This document shows, piece after piece, positions 43,902 through 52,870 of a stretch of 64,000 nucleotides of DNA; position 1 is the stretch's first letter, and each line of letters begins with the position of its first letter. The DNA is from Peredibacter starrii (lineage in GTDB: Bacteria > Bdellovibrionota > Bacteriovoracia > Bacteriovoracales > Bacteriovoracaceae). The translations under genes were made by a program, and so were the position numbers. The notes under the pieces were generated by a model that was given only the letters and a program-made list of their open reading frames with translations, did no database searches and had not been told where the DNA came from. The DNA lies in contig NZ_CP139487.1 in assembly GCF_034259205.1 (NCBI RefSeq), forward strand, positions 1,674,001 through 1,738,000, read 5' to 3'.

Positions 43902-46283
43902 ATGCAATTGCTGCCAGTTTTATCTGTGAGAGAAAGCGTAATTTTACCGGGCAGCGCCCTCCCGTTACGAGTAGGACGCAAACAAAGTATTGAAGCTGTT
44001 GAGGCCGCTCAAAAAAATGGGAACATGATTTTGGCCGTGTCCCAGAAGAGTGGATATGATCACGACCATGTGGAAATTGATGACCTGAGAACCATCGGTA
44101 CTCTTGCCCAGATTGATCGCATTCGTGGAAATGCCAAAGATGGTTATCAAATTTTTCTTCGAGGAGTTTCTCGTTACCGCGTAAACCAATTCAGCATGAA
44201 AGACGGTTATATTGCCGCCGCCGCTGAAGAGTGGAAAGACGTGATGGATGGTGATCCATCAACTTTTGCAACGATGCTTGATGTGATGAAAAACATGTCA
44301 GAGAAAATCTTGCAGCTTCTTCCGAATGATACCCGATTACTGTCAGAGCTTGTGAAAGAGATGAATGATCTTTCTCATCTGACTTATTTGACCGCTGCGA
44401 ATCTGGATATTGACTCCCAGAAGAAACAAGAGATTCTGGAGACCGCGGGTCTAAAAGACCGTTCGCTCAAGGTCCTTGAGGCCATGCAGAAGATGAAAGA
44501 TGAGCTAGAGGTCCAGGTTGAAATTAGAAATAAACTTGGCCACAAACTCGGTAAGCATCAGCGTGAAACAATTTTACGTGAACAGTTGAGAACCATTCAG
44601 GAAGAGTTAGGTGATATCGAGAAAGGTGAAGAGAAAGACGATCTTCGCAAAAAAATTGTTGATGCAGGAATGCCAGAAGAAACCCTCAAGGTCGCACTGG
44701 ATGAATTTAAACGCCTGGAGAGTATGGGGCCAAATTCTCCTGAATCTCATGTGATTCGAAATTACTTGGATCTTTTGGTGGCACTACCTTGGAAGAAAAA
44801 TGCGACTGAATCAGAGATCGCTGACCTGGATCTTGAAAAGGCCCGAGAGATCCTGGATGCTGAACACTATGGTCTGGATAAGATCAAAAAACGTGTGCTT
44901 CAACATCTGGCGGTCATGAAACTTAAAAAAACCAGTCGAGGACAAATCCTTCTTCTCGTTGGACCTCCCGGAGTTGGTAAGACCTCGTTAGGTCAAAGTA
45001 TCGCGAAGGCATTGGGCCGAAAATTTGTGCGCGGAAGTTTAGGGGGAGTAAGAGACGACGCCGAAATCCGCGGACACCGTCGCACTTATATCGGAGCAAT
45101 GCCTGGTCGAATCATTCAGGGAATTAAACGTGCAGGAGAAAACAATCCGGTCTTTATGCTGGATGAGATCGATAAACTTGGCCGTGGTTTCCAAGGCGAT
45201 CCGGCCGCCGCACTTCTGGAAGTTCTTGATCCTGAACAGAACGCTACGTTCTTAGATCATTACTTAGACGTGCCATTTGATTTATCGAATGTGTTCTTTA
45301 TTGCGACTGCCAATAGTCTCGATACAATTCCATGCCCGTTACTTGACCGTATGGAGATCATTGATCTCTCGGGTTACACAACGGCCGAGAAACTACACAT
45401 CGCAAAGAATCACTTGATTCCTAAGCAGTGGACTGAACACGGACTCTCAGATGATCAGTTAGTGATTTCAGATGAGGCCCTTTTGAAGCTCATCAATTCG
45501 TATACTCGTGAAGCAGGGGTGCGTGATCTGCAAAGAAAGATCGTGACTCTATGTCGAGCGATGGCGGAAAAAGTTCTTTCTAAAGACTCGGTTCTGCCAA
45601 TAAGAATTGAACTCGCTGACATCGAGGAAGTGTTTGGTAACGAGCGCTTTACTCATGAGGTGGCCAACACCATGAACCCTCCAGGAGTGGCAACTGGACT
45701 TGCCTGGACTCCACAAGGTGGTGAGATTCTCTTCATTGAAGCGAATCTTATGCCGGGTAAGGGAAGCTTGATCCTTACCGGGCAATTGGGTGAAGTCATG
45801 AGAGAATCGACTCAGATTGCTCTAAGTTTGGTTCGTTCTCGTCTGGCCCATGCTATTCCGGGCTTTGAGTTTGAACGAAAGGACATTCACGTTCACGTTC
45901 CGGCGGGGGCAATTCCAAAGGATGGTCCGTCAGCGGGTATCACCATGCTTACGACCATTGCTTCACTTTTAACTGGTCGAAGCATCAGTCCTAAACTTGC
46001 TATGACTGGTGAGCTGACTCTCAGAGGTGCTGTAATGCCAGTAGGAGGAATCAAAGAAAAACTCATTGCTGCTCACCGAGCAGGCATTGAGAAAGTGATT
46101 CTTTCGAAACGAAATCAGAAGGATTTGAAAGATGTTCCAGAAGAAGTTCGTCACGGGCTCAAGATTGAATTGGTGGAAACAGCAGCAGAAGTTTTAAAAA
46201 TTGCTCTTGATTTGGATGCAACTGAGGATTTTGTTCCTCAAGGATTCAAAGAGAATATTCAAGAGGTCCCAACCGCCATGTAA
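43902..46283 (+). CDS. lon: ATP-dependent protease Lon
   Basis: 793 residues, typical for LonA. The N-terminal substrate-binding domain starts L-P-V-L-S-V-R-E-S-V-I-L-P-G. AAA+ Walker A G-P-P-G-V-G-K-T at 354-361, Walker B V-F-M-L-D-E-I-D-K. C-terminal protease domain with P-K-D-G-P-S-A-G (Ser677) and V-G-G-I-K-E-K (Lys718). It degrades misfolded and regulatory proteins. AAGGAG precedes the ATG. Palindromic promoter upstream and a perfect terminator downstream. Confidence 0.96.
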   Translation: MQLLPVLSVRESVILPGSALPLRVGRKQSIEAVEAAQKNGNMILAVSQKSGYDHDHVEIDDLRTIGTLAQIDRIRGNAKDGYQIFLRGVSRYRVNQFSMKDGYIAAAAEEWKDVMDGDPSTFATMLDVMKNMSEKILQLLPNDTRLLSELVKEMNDLSHLTYLTAANLDIDSQKKQEILETAGLKDRSLKVLEAMQKMKDELEVQVEIRNKLGHKLGKHQRETILREQLRTIQEELGDIEKGEEKDDLRKKIVDAGMPEETLKVALDEFKRLESMGPNSPESHVIRNYLDLLVALPWKKNATESEIADLDLEKAREILDAEHYGLDKIKKRVLQHLAVMKLKKTSRGQILLLVGPPGVGKTSLGQSIAKALGRKFVRGSLGGVRDDAEIRGHRRTYIGAMPGRIIQGIKRAGENNPVFMLDEIDKLGRGFQGDPAAALLEVLDPEQNATFLDHYLDVPFDLSNVFFIATANSLDTIPCPLLDRMEIIDLSGYTTAEKLHIAKNHLIPKQWTEHGLSDDQLVISDEALLKLINSYTREAGVRDLQRKIVTLCRAMAEKVLSKDSVLPIRIELADIEEVFGNERFTHEVANTMNPPGVATGLAWTPQGGEILFIEANLMPGKGSLILTGQLGEVMRESTQIALSLVRSRLAHAIPGFEFERKDIHVHVPAGAIPKDGPSAGITMLTTIASLLTGRSISPKLAMTGELTLRGAVMPVGGIKEKLIAAHRAGIEKVILSKRNQKDLKDVPEEVRHGLKIELVETAAEVLKIALDLDATEDFVPQGFKENIQEVPTAM

Positions 46284-46290
46284 TAAAAAT

Positions 46291-46317
46291 AAGGCCAGCA
46301 TATGCTGGCCTTTTTTA
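46291..46317. terminator. Bidirectional terminator between lon and the Rrf2 gene
   Basis: Perfect inverted repeat AAGGCCAGCA / TGCTGGCCTT separated by TA (46291-46312), followed on the plus strand by TTTT. The minus strand has an A/T-rich flank too, so it may serve both convergent genes. Confidence 0.92.
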
Positions 46318-46728
46318 TTTCATATCTTTGATGACATCTGCGAGGGTGGTCTTTTTAAGGCTATCCTCCATCGCTTTCTGGGTCTTATCCAGGACCTTTT
46401 CCATACACTCTTTAATACCGCAACTTACTTCACAAATTTTTTGTTCTGGATATTTGTGAATAGCGAAGGCCTTCGGAGCTTCCACTGCACGATAGATATC
46501 AAGAAGAGTAATGTCTTTTGGTTTCTTACCCAGAGTTGAGGAGCCAGTCTTCCCGGTCGATGTTTCAACCAACCCTGCTTTTGATAACTTCGAAAGAATT
46601 CTTCTGACAAAACTTGGATACGCATTCACACTGCTAGCGAGGGTAGCTGAAGTCATGTCTTTCTTGGCACTGCCAATACAAACCATGATGTGAATTGCGA
46701 TTGAAAACTGAGTATTTACTGCGGCCAT
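46315..46728 (-). CDS. Rrf2-family transcriptional regulator
   Basis: 137 residues from the ATG at 46728 (M-A-A-V-N-T-Q-F-S-I-A-I-H-I-M); the upstream in-frame start would add an unrelated tail. Winged helix with T-S-A-T-L-A-S-S-V-N-A-Y-P-S-F-V-R-R-I-L-S-K-L. Three cysteines in I-C-E-V-S-C-G-I-K-E-C resemble the cluster region of Rrf2 sensors but with tighter spacing (x3, x4) than IscR. A Fe-S or redox signal is possible, not shown. No clear ribosome site. Confidence 0.83.
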   Translation of the reverse strand: MAAVNTQFSIAIHIMVCIGSAKKDMTSATLASSVNAYPSFVRRILSKLSKAGLVETSTGKTGSSTLGKKPKDITLLDIYRAVEAPKAFAIHKYPEQKICEVSCGIKECMEKVLDKTQKAMEDSLKKTTLADVIKDMK

Positions 46729-46772
46729 TAGAACAATGATAAATGGGGGTAGATAGATGGGCAAGAAAATTG

Positions 46773-46801
46773 AAAAAAAGACCGGCCGAGTAGACCGGTC
46801 T
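46773..46801 (-). terminator. Terminator of the alpha/beta hydrolase gene
   Basis: On the minus strand AGACCGG, nine-base loop, CCGGTCT, then TTTTTTT. The plus-strand copy shows the A-run at 46773-46779 and stem halves at 46779-46785 and 46795-46801. Confidence 0.85.
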
Positions 46802-46811
46802 CACGGATTGA

Positions 46812-47597
46812 CTAGTTAGACGCAGACTTAGGTTGTTCAACCTGGCTATTGAGCTTTTTAAGAGCATCAGTAATGACTTTCGCCACTTCCTTAGGTCTTG
46901 AAATCATAGGCACGTGACTTGAGCCAATGGTGGTCACCGTCGCGTTCATTTGTTTTGCCAGATTTTTCTGAGCATCCGGATTAATCATACGGTCTTTAGA
47001 GGTCACAATGTACCAGTTGGGTTTTGTTTTCCAGGCCGCAGTGGTGACCTTATCATCAAAACATTTCCCTGCAATTGGACCCTGAGTTGCTGTCATGAGA
47101 TTGGTCTCATCCTTTTTTAAGTCTTGGGCAAAATCAGTCGCCATGATTTCTTTTGAAAGAGATATATAACCATTTGTATCCGGTGAAAGTTTTTGAATCC
47201 CAGGTGCTGCTGGAAAGGCCTTGACTGACTCGTTTGCTGATTGGCCATCATTGGGAGCGAATGCCGCCACATAAACCAGGCCCGCTACCTTTTCATTATT
47301 TCCCGCTTCAGAAATCACAGCACCACCCCATGAATGTCCTACCAGAAGAACTTTTCCAGGTTGAGCTTCTATCACTCGTTTTGCAGCAGCGGCATCATCG
47401 GCAAGAGAGGTCAGGGGATTTTGAACTGAGATCACATTGATCTTTGATTTTTGTAGAGAGGTAATGACTTTGTTCCAGCTGGAACCGTCAGCGAATGCGC
47501 CATGAACAAAGACCACTGTATCGATTTTATCAGTGGCAGTTTGGGCCAGCGCCAGTGGCATCATGATCAAACTAAATAACATGAATACTATTTTCAT
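46812..47597 (-). CDS. Secreted alpha/beta hydrolase
   Basis: 261 residues with signal peptide ending L-A-L-A-Q. V-H-G-A-F-A-D-G-S-S-W is the oxyanion region, V-G-H-S-W-G-G holds the nucleophile Ser89, and G-S-S-H-V-P-M the late catalytic His. Similar to EstC/methyl-esterase-like secreted hydrolases. It lies 14 bases after the esterase gene upstream on the same strand, so they probably share a transcript. Confidence 0.87.
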   Translation of the reverse strand: MKIVFMLFSLIMMPLALAQTATDKIDTVVFVHGAFADGSSWNKVITSLQKSKINVISVQNPLTSLADDAAAAKRVIEAQPGKVLLVGHSWGGAVISEAGNNEKVAGLVYVAAFAPNDGQSANESVKAFPAAPGIQKLSPDTNGYISLSKEIMATDFAQDLKKDETNLMTATQGPIAGKCFDDKVTTAAWKTKPNWYIVTSKDRMINPDAQKNLAKQMNATVTTIGSSHVPMISRPKEVAKVITDALKKLNSQVEQPKSASN

Positions 47598-47611
47598 AAA
47601 ATCATCCTTGA

Positions 47612-48592
47612 TTAGTGAAGTTGCAGGTATTTTTTAAGCTCTTGCGAGGCCTGAAGAATGTGTGATCTTACTTCCGGAAGTTCCGCTAGAGGATTCAAGA
47701 GACCAAAGTCATGAATCATACCCACATAACGAGTGGTCGTCACACTGACGCCCGCTTCATCTAACTTGCGAGCAAAGGCCTCACCTTCGTCACGAAGTAC
47801 GTCACATTCTGCGGTTTGCACGAGAGTTGGTGGGAAGTCTTTAAAATCAGAAGATGTTGCCTGTAGTGGCGAGGCGTACTTGTTCTGACGGTCTTTCTCA
47901 TCAGGTGCATAATTGTCCCAGAACCACTTCATCATGTTCTTAGTCAGAAAATGATTTTCAGCAAATTGATTATAAGATTCAGTTTCAAAGAAGGCATTCG
48001 TCACTGGCCATAAAAGAAGTTGAAAGCGAATGTCCGGTCCACCCTTATCTTTTGCCATTGATGTAACAGCAATTGCCATGTTTCCGCCGGCACTATTTCC
48101 TGCAACCGCTAAACGAGAGCCGTCCACGTTAATTTCGTCACCATGCTCGGCCACCCATTGAGTTGCGGCATAGGCCTGATTGATTGAAATTGGATACTGG
48201 GCCTCGGGTGAACGGGTATAATCCACATAAACAGCACAGCAGCCAGATTCTGCCACAAGATCACGAATCAGACGTTCATGAGTCGGATAATCGCCAATGA
48301 CCCATCCGCCACCATGAAAATACATGAAAACCGGAAGTTTCTCTGAAGCATTTTCTGGTCTTACTATTTTGAGATTTATTTTTTTTCCATCGACTTCAAT
48401 TGCTTTATCTGAAACTTCGGCCGCACCTAAATTAACTTTGACACTTTTCTGTGCACCTTCAAGGACCTTTCTTGCTTCATCTGGAGAGAGTTGTTCCATT
48501 GGCTTTCCTCCAGAAGCATTGAGAGCGTCCAAAAATTTTTGGGTCTTACTATCTGGATGGGACTCGTATTGTTCAGTAGATTGATTGGCCAT
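47612..48592 (-). CDS. Hormone-sensitive-lipase-family esterase
   Basis: 326 residues. F-H-G-G-G-W (His93) oxyanion loop, V-A-G-N-S-A-G-G with nucleophile Ser167, acid region E-C-D-V-L-R-D-E-G, and late His in G-M-I-H-D-F. No signal peptide, so cytoplasmic. These hydrolyse small acyl esters. GGAGA precedes its start. First gene of a two-hydrolase run. Confidence 0.88.
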   Translation of the reverse strand: MANQSTEQYESHPDSKTQKFLDALNASGGKPMEQLSPDEARKVLEGAQKSVKVNLGAAEVSDKAIEVDGKKINLKIVRPENASEKLPVFMYFHGGGWVIGDYPTHERLIRDLVAESGCCAVYVDYTRSPEAQYPISINQAYAATQWVAEHGDEINVDGSRLAVAGNSAGGNMAIAVTSMAKDKGGPDIRFQLLLWPVTNAFFETESYNQFAENHFLTKNMMKWFWDNYAPDEKDRQNKYASPLQATSSDFKDFPPTLVQTAECDVLRDEGEAFARKLDEAGVSVTTTRYVGMIHDFGLLNPLAELPEVRSHILQASQELKKYLQLH

Positions 48593-48699
48593 ATTTGTCT
48601 CCTTTGAGATAAATTAGATCGAGAACTCCTTAGGGTCGTCTCCTTTGTCTATCTTGTGAATGAAGTCGGGCCTAATAATAGTTGAGGTTAAATATCCTT

Positions 48700-50046
48700 A
48701 TGCGCGCATTGTTTTTGCTCTTAGTCTTAGTGCCTATTCTTTCTCATGCTGAGGTTCTGTGGCCGGGTTATAAACTCTTACGTCAGGACGAAGATTTCAG
48801 TTACCTTCGTGATTCCTCTAAGAAATCTGATTATTTCGACGGCATTAAGTTTATTTCATTAAATGAAGAGAGAAGTAACTTTCTTACTCTGGGCGGTGAG
48901 GTCAGAGAAAGGTATGAGTATTTTAGTAACTTTTTATGGGGAGCTCCATTAAACGAGGGCGATGGTTATATTTTATCTCGGGTGATGGTTCATGGTGATC
49001 TTCACATCAGTGATAAGTTTCGTTTATTCACGCAATTAAAGAGCAACCTGGTATTTGATAAGACTCTTCCGCCTCGTGGAATTGATAAAGACAAACTTGA
49101 TCTTCACCAGTTGTTTATTGATGGTGATTTCGATCATTTTCTTTTGAGAGTAGGTCGTCAGGAGATTAACTACGGAAGTGGTCGACTCATTTCAGTTCGA
49201 GAAGGTCCAAACGTCCGTCAATCATTTGATGCAGTTAAATTAAATTACAAAGATCAGAATCTAAACATTGATGGATTGTACTCGCATCCGGTTGAAACTA
49301 ATCCGGAAGAGTTTGATGACAAATCGGGAACCGATCGAGCTCTTTTTGGTGCCTATGCCAATTTCGTTAAGCTCAAGGCCGATATTTATTATTTAGGATA
49401 TGATCGTCAAGAGGCGGAGTTTGATTCTGGGACTGATCATGAAATGCGACATTCGGTGGGTACAAGATGGTACAATAAAGGGAAGAACTGGGACTATGAC
49501 TACGAAGGTGTTTACCAGTTCGGTCAATTTGGTAATAAAAGTATCAAGGCCTGGACAGTTTCCACCAATACCGGCTACACCTTTAATCATCCTTGGAAAC
49601 CACGCTTAGAGCTTAAGGCCTCGGCAGCAAGTGGTGATGATAATCCTAATGATGATACGCTCGGAACTTTCAATGCCCTTTTCCCGAAAGGGGCCTTCTT
49701 CAACGAGGCCGCGATTTTGGGGCCAGCAAACTTTATGGATCTTCATCCAGGATTTTCAATTGATCCATCGGACGTCATGACGTTTAAAGTGGACTGGGAC
49801 TTTCTCTGGAGGCAATCAATCGAAGATGGACTTTATAATGTTCCACTAAATCCGATTGTACCTGGAAGCGCTGGAGATTCTCGCTATATTGGAAGCCAAC
49901 TGGCACTTAGTGGGCAGTATAAGTTAGGCAAACACTGGCTGCTCTTTGCTCAGTATGTGCATTTCTACGCCGGCAGTTTCCTGGAAGAAGCGACTCCGGG
50001 CAAAGACATCGATTACTTTACAACATGGGTAACTTATAAGTTCTAG
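48700..50046 (+). CDS. Alginate-export-family outer-membrane beta-barrel
   Basis: 448 residues from the ATG at 48700; an in-frame TTG six codons earlier is less likely. Signal peptide ends L-S-H-A. The rest is amphipathic beta strands with the AlgE/alginate-export pattern (L-G-G-E-V-R-E-R-Y-E-Y, R-V-G-R-Q-E-I-N-Y-G-S-G-R-L-I, L-E-L-K-A-S-A-A-S-G-D) and ends Y-F-T-T-W-V-T-Y-K-F with the terminal Phe of outer-membrane barrels. Probably a passive channel for a sugar or small anion; no alginate genes are nearby. Confidence 0.85.
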   Translation: MRALFLLLVLVPILSHAEVLWPGYKLLRQDEDFSYLRDSSKKSDYFDGIKFISLNEERSNFLTLGGEVRERYEYFSNFLWGAPLNEGDGYILSRVMVHGDLHISDKFRLFTQLKSNLVFDKTLPPRGIDKDKLDLHQLFIDGDFDHFLLRVGRQEINYGSGRLISVREGPNVRQSFDAVKLNYKDQNLNIDGLYSHPVETNPEEFDDKSGTDRALFGAYANFVKLKADIYYLGYDRQEAEFDSGTDHEMRHSVGTRWYNKGKNWDYDYEGVYQFGQFGNKSIKAWTVSTNTGYTFNHPWKPRLELKASAASGDDNPNDDTLGTFNALFPKGAFFNEAAILGPANFMDLHPGFSIDPSDVMTFKVDWDFLWRQSIEDGLYNVPLNPIVPGSAGDSRYIGSQLALSGQYKLGKHWLLFAQYVHFYAGSFLEEATPGKDIDYFTTWVTYKF

Positions 50047-50127
50047 TGAAGCTCTTTGCTGCATTTTCACTGCATATTTTAGAATGGTTAACCTAGGAAT
50101 ACTCTGAGACTCTACAAAGGAGTCATC

Positions 50128-50415
50128 ATGAAAATTGTAACATTTTTAGCAGTGGGACTTTTTGCTGTTAGCGCATTCTCGGCCGATGATCTGTCTGGGG
50201 CAAAGAAAAAGAAAACGGATGATATTGATCGTAAGATGAATGCTTTGAAAGAGTATAGAACTTGTGTCGTGGGCTCCACCACGACCGCCATGGTGGAATC
50301 TTGTCGTTACCGCGGACCTGAAGGTATGATGCAAGAAGAAGAAGTGATTGATGTTGAACCTGTAAAGCAAGACGTAAGGAGTGATTCTAAAAAGAAAGAC
50401 AGTAGCAACTATTAA
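50128..50415 (+). CDS. Small secreted charged protein
   Basis: 95 residues; signal peptide M-K-I-V-T-F-L-A-V-G-L-F-A-V-S-A-F-S-A, then a Lys- and Asp-rich mature region with two cysteines (R-T-C, E-S-C-R). AAAGGAG precedes the ATG. Single gene with its own terminator. No family recognised. Confidence 0.75.
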   Translation: MKIVTFLAVGLFAVSAFSADDLSGAKKKKTDDIDRKMNALKEYRTCVVGSTTTAMVESCRYRGPEGMMQEEEVIDVEPVKQDVRSDSKKKDSSNY

Positions 50416-50422
50416 AAAATTA

Positions 50423-50448
50423 AAAGGCCACCTTGGTGGCCTTTATTA
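50423..50448. terminator. Bidirectional terminator
   Basis: Perfect stem AAAGGCCACC-TT-GGTGGCCTTT (50423-50444), then ATTATT. It sits between convergent genes and can serve both. Confidence 0.9.
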
Positions 50449-50673
50449 TTGAGGCAGGGATTTTTCATGGAGTTCATTAAAGACTCTTTGAACTCCTTCA
50501 ATTCCTTTTACTTTTTCTTCAATGGTCGTTCTCATTTCTTCATTAGGGATTTCACCTAATAGACTTACTTCTCCCTTCTCAACCGTGACTTCTATGTTTT
50601 CACACTCCAGATCAATCAATACTTCATTGACCCGATCTTTAAGACCCGCATCCGCGGAGTTTAGATTTTCCAT
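50446..50673 (-). CDS. BON-domain protein
   Basis: 75 residues, essentially one BON domain (V-N-E-V-L-I-D-L, I-E-V-T-V-E-K-G-E-V-S-L-L-G-E-I-P, I-E-G-V-Q-R-V-F-N-E-L). There is no signal peptide, unlike OsmY-type BON proteins, so it would be cytoplasmic. Last gene of a four-gene minus-strand operon with DUF2267 and two DsbA-like genes. Confidence 0.85.
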   Translation of the reverse strand: MENLNSADAGLKDRVNEVLIDLECENIEVTVEKGEVSLLGEIPNEEMRTTIEEKVKGIEGVQRVFNELHEKSLPQ

Positions 50674-50682
50674 TTTCCCTCC

Positions 50683-51111
50683 TTAATCCAGATAGAGATC
50701 CTGGATGTTTTTAGGTAAATTTTTTAAAACTTGTTTGGCCTCTCCCTGATCAATCAAATCAAAAATGACTCCCAAGGTGACTGGTACTGCATGGGAGAGA
50801 TCAATCTCGTCATGACCATGAAAATAACGACGTACATCTTCCAGAAAGTCGAAGGTGGTTCTGGACCTCGAGACATCTGCGTGAGGACTCCAGCCTTCAT
50901 AGTAAATGCCTCGAAGAATGGTTGAGAGTTGAGAACCCAGATGGATCGCCTCATCTCTTCCAACGCGCTCCCTTAGGGCCTTTAGACAGGCCTTGAGCAC
51001 GGCAAAGGCCTTCTGTTCATTTTCAAAAAGTTTACTTTCCATAAGAAGATTGATGACGTGATTAATTTCTTCATTGGCCTTATCAATGCCTTTTATATGC
51101 TTATGATGCAT
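50683..51111 (-). CDS. DUF2267 protein
   Basis: 142 residues with the DUF2267 pattern A-F-A-V-L-K-A-C-L-K-A-L-R-E-R-V, D-E-A-I-H-L-G-S-Q-L-S-T-I-L-R-G-I-Y-Y-E-G-W, and D-F-L-E-D-V. Function is unknown; it often occurs among general-stress genes. The start overlaps the DsbA-like gene by 11 bases; BON follows after nine. Confidence 0.85.
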   Translation of the reverse strand: MHHKHIKGIDKANEEINHVINLLMESKLFENEQKAFAVLKACLKALRERVGRDEAIHLGSQLSTILRGIYYEGWSPHADVSRSRTTFDFLEDVRRYFHGHDEIDLSHAVPVTLGVIFDLIDQGEAKQVLKNLPKNIQDLYLD

Positions 51112-51649
51112 AATCTTGATACTCCCGTTTAAGTTCCAGGATGCTTTCTTTTAATGCTGGATAAGTCGCATCTTCCTCAAAAATAATTCCATTCAAAAAG
51201 AAAGTAGGAGTTCCAGTTACTCCGGATTCTTCACCGCTATCAATGTCCGCGCGTACTTTGTTAATGAGATCATCTCTTTCCAGATCTACCAGAAAACGAG
51301 AGATATCGAGTTCCAGAGCTTCTGCCAGAACCGTAATGCTTTCGGCGGAAAGGTTATAAATGTTCTTATAAAGAAGATCATGCATGTCCCAGAAACGAGA
51401 CTGCTCATTGGCCGCTTCTGCGGCCATCGCAGCAAGGGCGGCATGGGGATGAATGTCGGTGATAGGGAAGTGACGAAAAACGTAACAGATATCACCTTCA
51501 AATTCTTTCAGAAGTTTTTGAATGAGTTGCTGGGCCCGGGCACAATGGGGACATTCATAGTCACCATATTCAACCAATACCACTGGTGCATCTAAGGGAC
51601 CTTTTCGGTGATCATTTTTAGTGGCAGGTACTTTTAGGGTATAAGTCAT
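51101..51649 (-). CDS. Cytoplasmic DsbA-like oxidoreductase 2
   Basis: 182 residues from the ATG at 51649, which has a perfect AAGGAGG ahead; the longer frame is not needed. E-Y-G-D-Y-E-C-P-H-C (Cys33/Cys36) and the G-T-P-T-F-F-L-N-G cis-proline loop define the DsbA/Thioredoxin_4 family. There is no signal peptide. Close paralogue of the next gene upstream, 10 bases away. Confidence 0.9.
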   Translation of the reverse strand: MTYTLKVPATKNDHRKGPLDAPVVLVEYGDYECPHCARAQQLIQKLLKEFEGDICYVFRHFPITDIHPHAALAAMAAEAANEQSRFWDMHDLLYKNIYNLSAESITVLAEALELDISRFLVDLERDDLINKVRADIDSGEESGVTGTPTFFLNGIIFEEDATYPALKESILELKREYQDYAS

Positions 51650-51659
51650 GATGACCTCC

Positions 51660-52208
51660 TTAGATGGCCGCTCGGTTTTCATAAATGAGCTTGTTGATAA
51701 CGTCTCTTAGAATCTCCAATGACGGAGCTCCATCAAAACGAATTCCGTTAATAAAAAGAGTGGGAGTTCCGTTCACCTGGCTTCTGACTCCGCTATTGAA
51801 GTCGACTCTAACTTTTTCTGCAAATTCTTCTTTTTCCAGATCGTCCAGGAACTGTTTCATATCGAGTTTTAGGACTCGAGCGAGCTCAAAAATATTTTCA
51901 GATGATAAGTCATTTTGATTTTCAAACAGGAGATGATGCATTTGCCAGAACTGGCCTTGAACATCTGCTGCTTCAGAGGCCACTGCCGCAACACCTGCAT
52001 CGGTATGAATCGTCGATAAGGGAAAATGGCGATAGATAAAACACAGATCCTGTCCATATTCCTTAACTAATGTATCCATGGTCGCCACGGTCATCTGACA
52101 GTGAGGACATTGGAAGTCTCCATATTCAATAAGAATGACTGGAGCATGAAGTGAACCGATTCGGTGGTCGTGGACATTAGGTGGAATTTTTAAGGTTGAA
52201 CCATTCAT
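51660..52208 (-). CDS. Cytoplasmic DsbA-like oxidoreductase 1
   Basis: 182 residues, same length and fold as its downstream paralogue: E-Y-G-D-F-Q-C-P-H-C (Cys34/Cys37), F-I-Y-R-H-F-P-L, and G-T-P-T-L-F-I-N-G. No signal peptide, so a cytoplasmic thiol oxidoreductase or peroxide-stress protein is more likely than a periplasmic DsbA. AGGAGG precedes the start. First gene of the operon; a 16-base inverted repeat lies 13 bases upstream. Confidence 0.9.
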   Translation of the reverse strand: MNGSTLKIPPNVHDHRIGSLHAPVILIEYGDFQCPHCQMTVATMDTLVKEYGQDLCFIYRHFPLSTIHTDAGVAAVASEAADVQGQFWQMHHLLFENQNDLSSENIFELARVLKLDMKQFLDDLEKEEFAEKVRVDFNSGVRSQVNGTPTLFINGIRFDGAPSLEILRDVINKLIYENRAAI

Positions 52209-52221
52209 GGGATGGCCTCCT

Positions 52222-52237
52222 GTGAATATAAATTCAC
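52222..52237. promoter_or_regulatory. Inverted repeat ahead of the DsbA-DUF2267-BON operon
   Basis: Perfect GTGAAT-ATAA-ATTCAC, immediately upstream of the ribosome site of the DsbA-like gene, in the divergent gap to OsmC. It may be an operator or a 5' RNA hairpin. A second palindrome, TTAATATTAA, lies at 52304-52313 nearer OsmC. Confidence 0.55.
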
Positions 52238-52365
52238 CCCTGAGTTTTATCCCAACAACTGCTTCTGTCGAATGAAAAGAGAATCGATCAATAATAGGTT
52301 GAGTTAATATTAAGTTGGATGGGCCGTCTCAACCGCGAGATACTTTAAAGAAGATAGGAGTAGTT

Positions 52366-52818
52366 ATGGAATTCAAAACTTCGTGGAAGGAAAACATGCT
52401 CTTTAAGGCCAAGGTTGGTAATCATTTGATCTCAATGGATGCCTCTGAACCATTGGGTGAGGATAAAGGTGCCACGCCTAAAGAACTTTTTGCGGCCTCC
52501 CTGTCTGGATGTACTGGAATGGACATAGTTGGTTTATTACACAAATATAAACAGAACATTAAAAAGTTTGAGATTGAGACCAAGGTTAAATCGACAAATG
52601 ATGGTTATCCAATTGTCTTTTCCTTTATTGATCTGGTTTATCACATCGAAGGTGAGGTAGAAGAGGCCCTGGCCCTTCAGGCCATTCGCCTGGCCCAAAC
52701 CAAGTATTGTGGGATAAGCGCCATGATGGCCCGATCCGCGTCTATCCATTGGAGATTATTCTTAAATGGCAAAGAAGCGGGTACGGGGGACATAGGAGAG
52801 TATCTCAGTGGCGAGTAA
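52366..52818 (+). CDS. OsmC-family peroxide reductase
   Basis: 150 residues from the ATG at 52366 (AGGAG at 52356-52360). Catalytic cysteines: Cys49 in S-L-S-G-C-T-G-M-D and Cys115 in T-K-Y-C-G-I-S. This is the OsmC/Ohr fold, which reduces organic hydroperoxides with thiols. Divergent from the DsbA-like operon and followed after 52 bases by the two-component system. Confidence 0.87.
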   Translation: MEFKTSWKENMLFKAKVGNHLISMDASEPLGEDKGATPKELFAASLSGCTGMDIVGLLHKYKQNIKKFEIETKVKSTNDGYPIVFSFIDLVYHIEGEVEEALALQAIRLAQTKYCGISAMMARSASIHWRLFLNGKEAGTGDIGEYLSGE

Positions 52819-52819
52819 G

Positions 52820-52864
52820 ATTACAGAAATGTAATTTATCTACTGGTTCAAAATACCGTATAAT
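52820..52864 (+). promoter_or_regulatory. Inverted repeat and -10 box before the response regulator
   Basis: ATTACA-gaaa-TGTAAT (52820-52835) is a perfect 6-bp inverted repeat just after the osmC-family stop. TATAAT at 52859-52864 lies only six bases before the ATG at 52871, so a transcript from it would start at or very near the start codon. The -35 is poor. Confidence 0.5.
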
Positions 52865-52870
52865 AAGCGG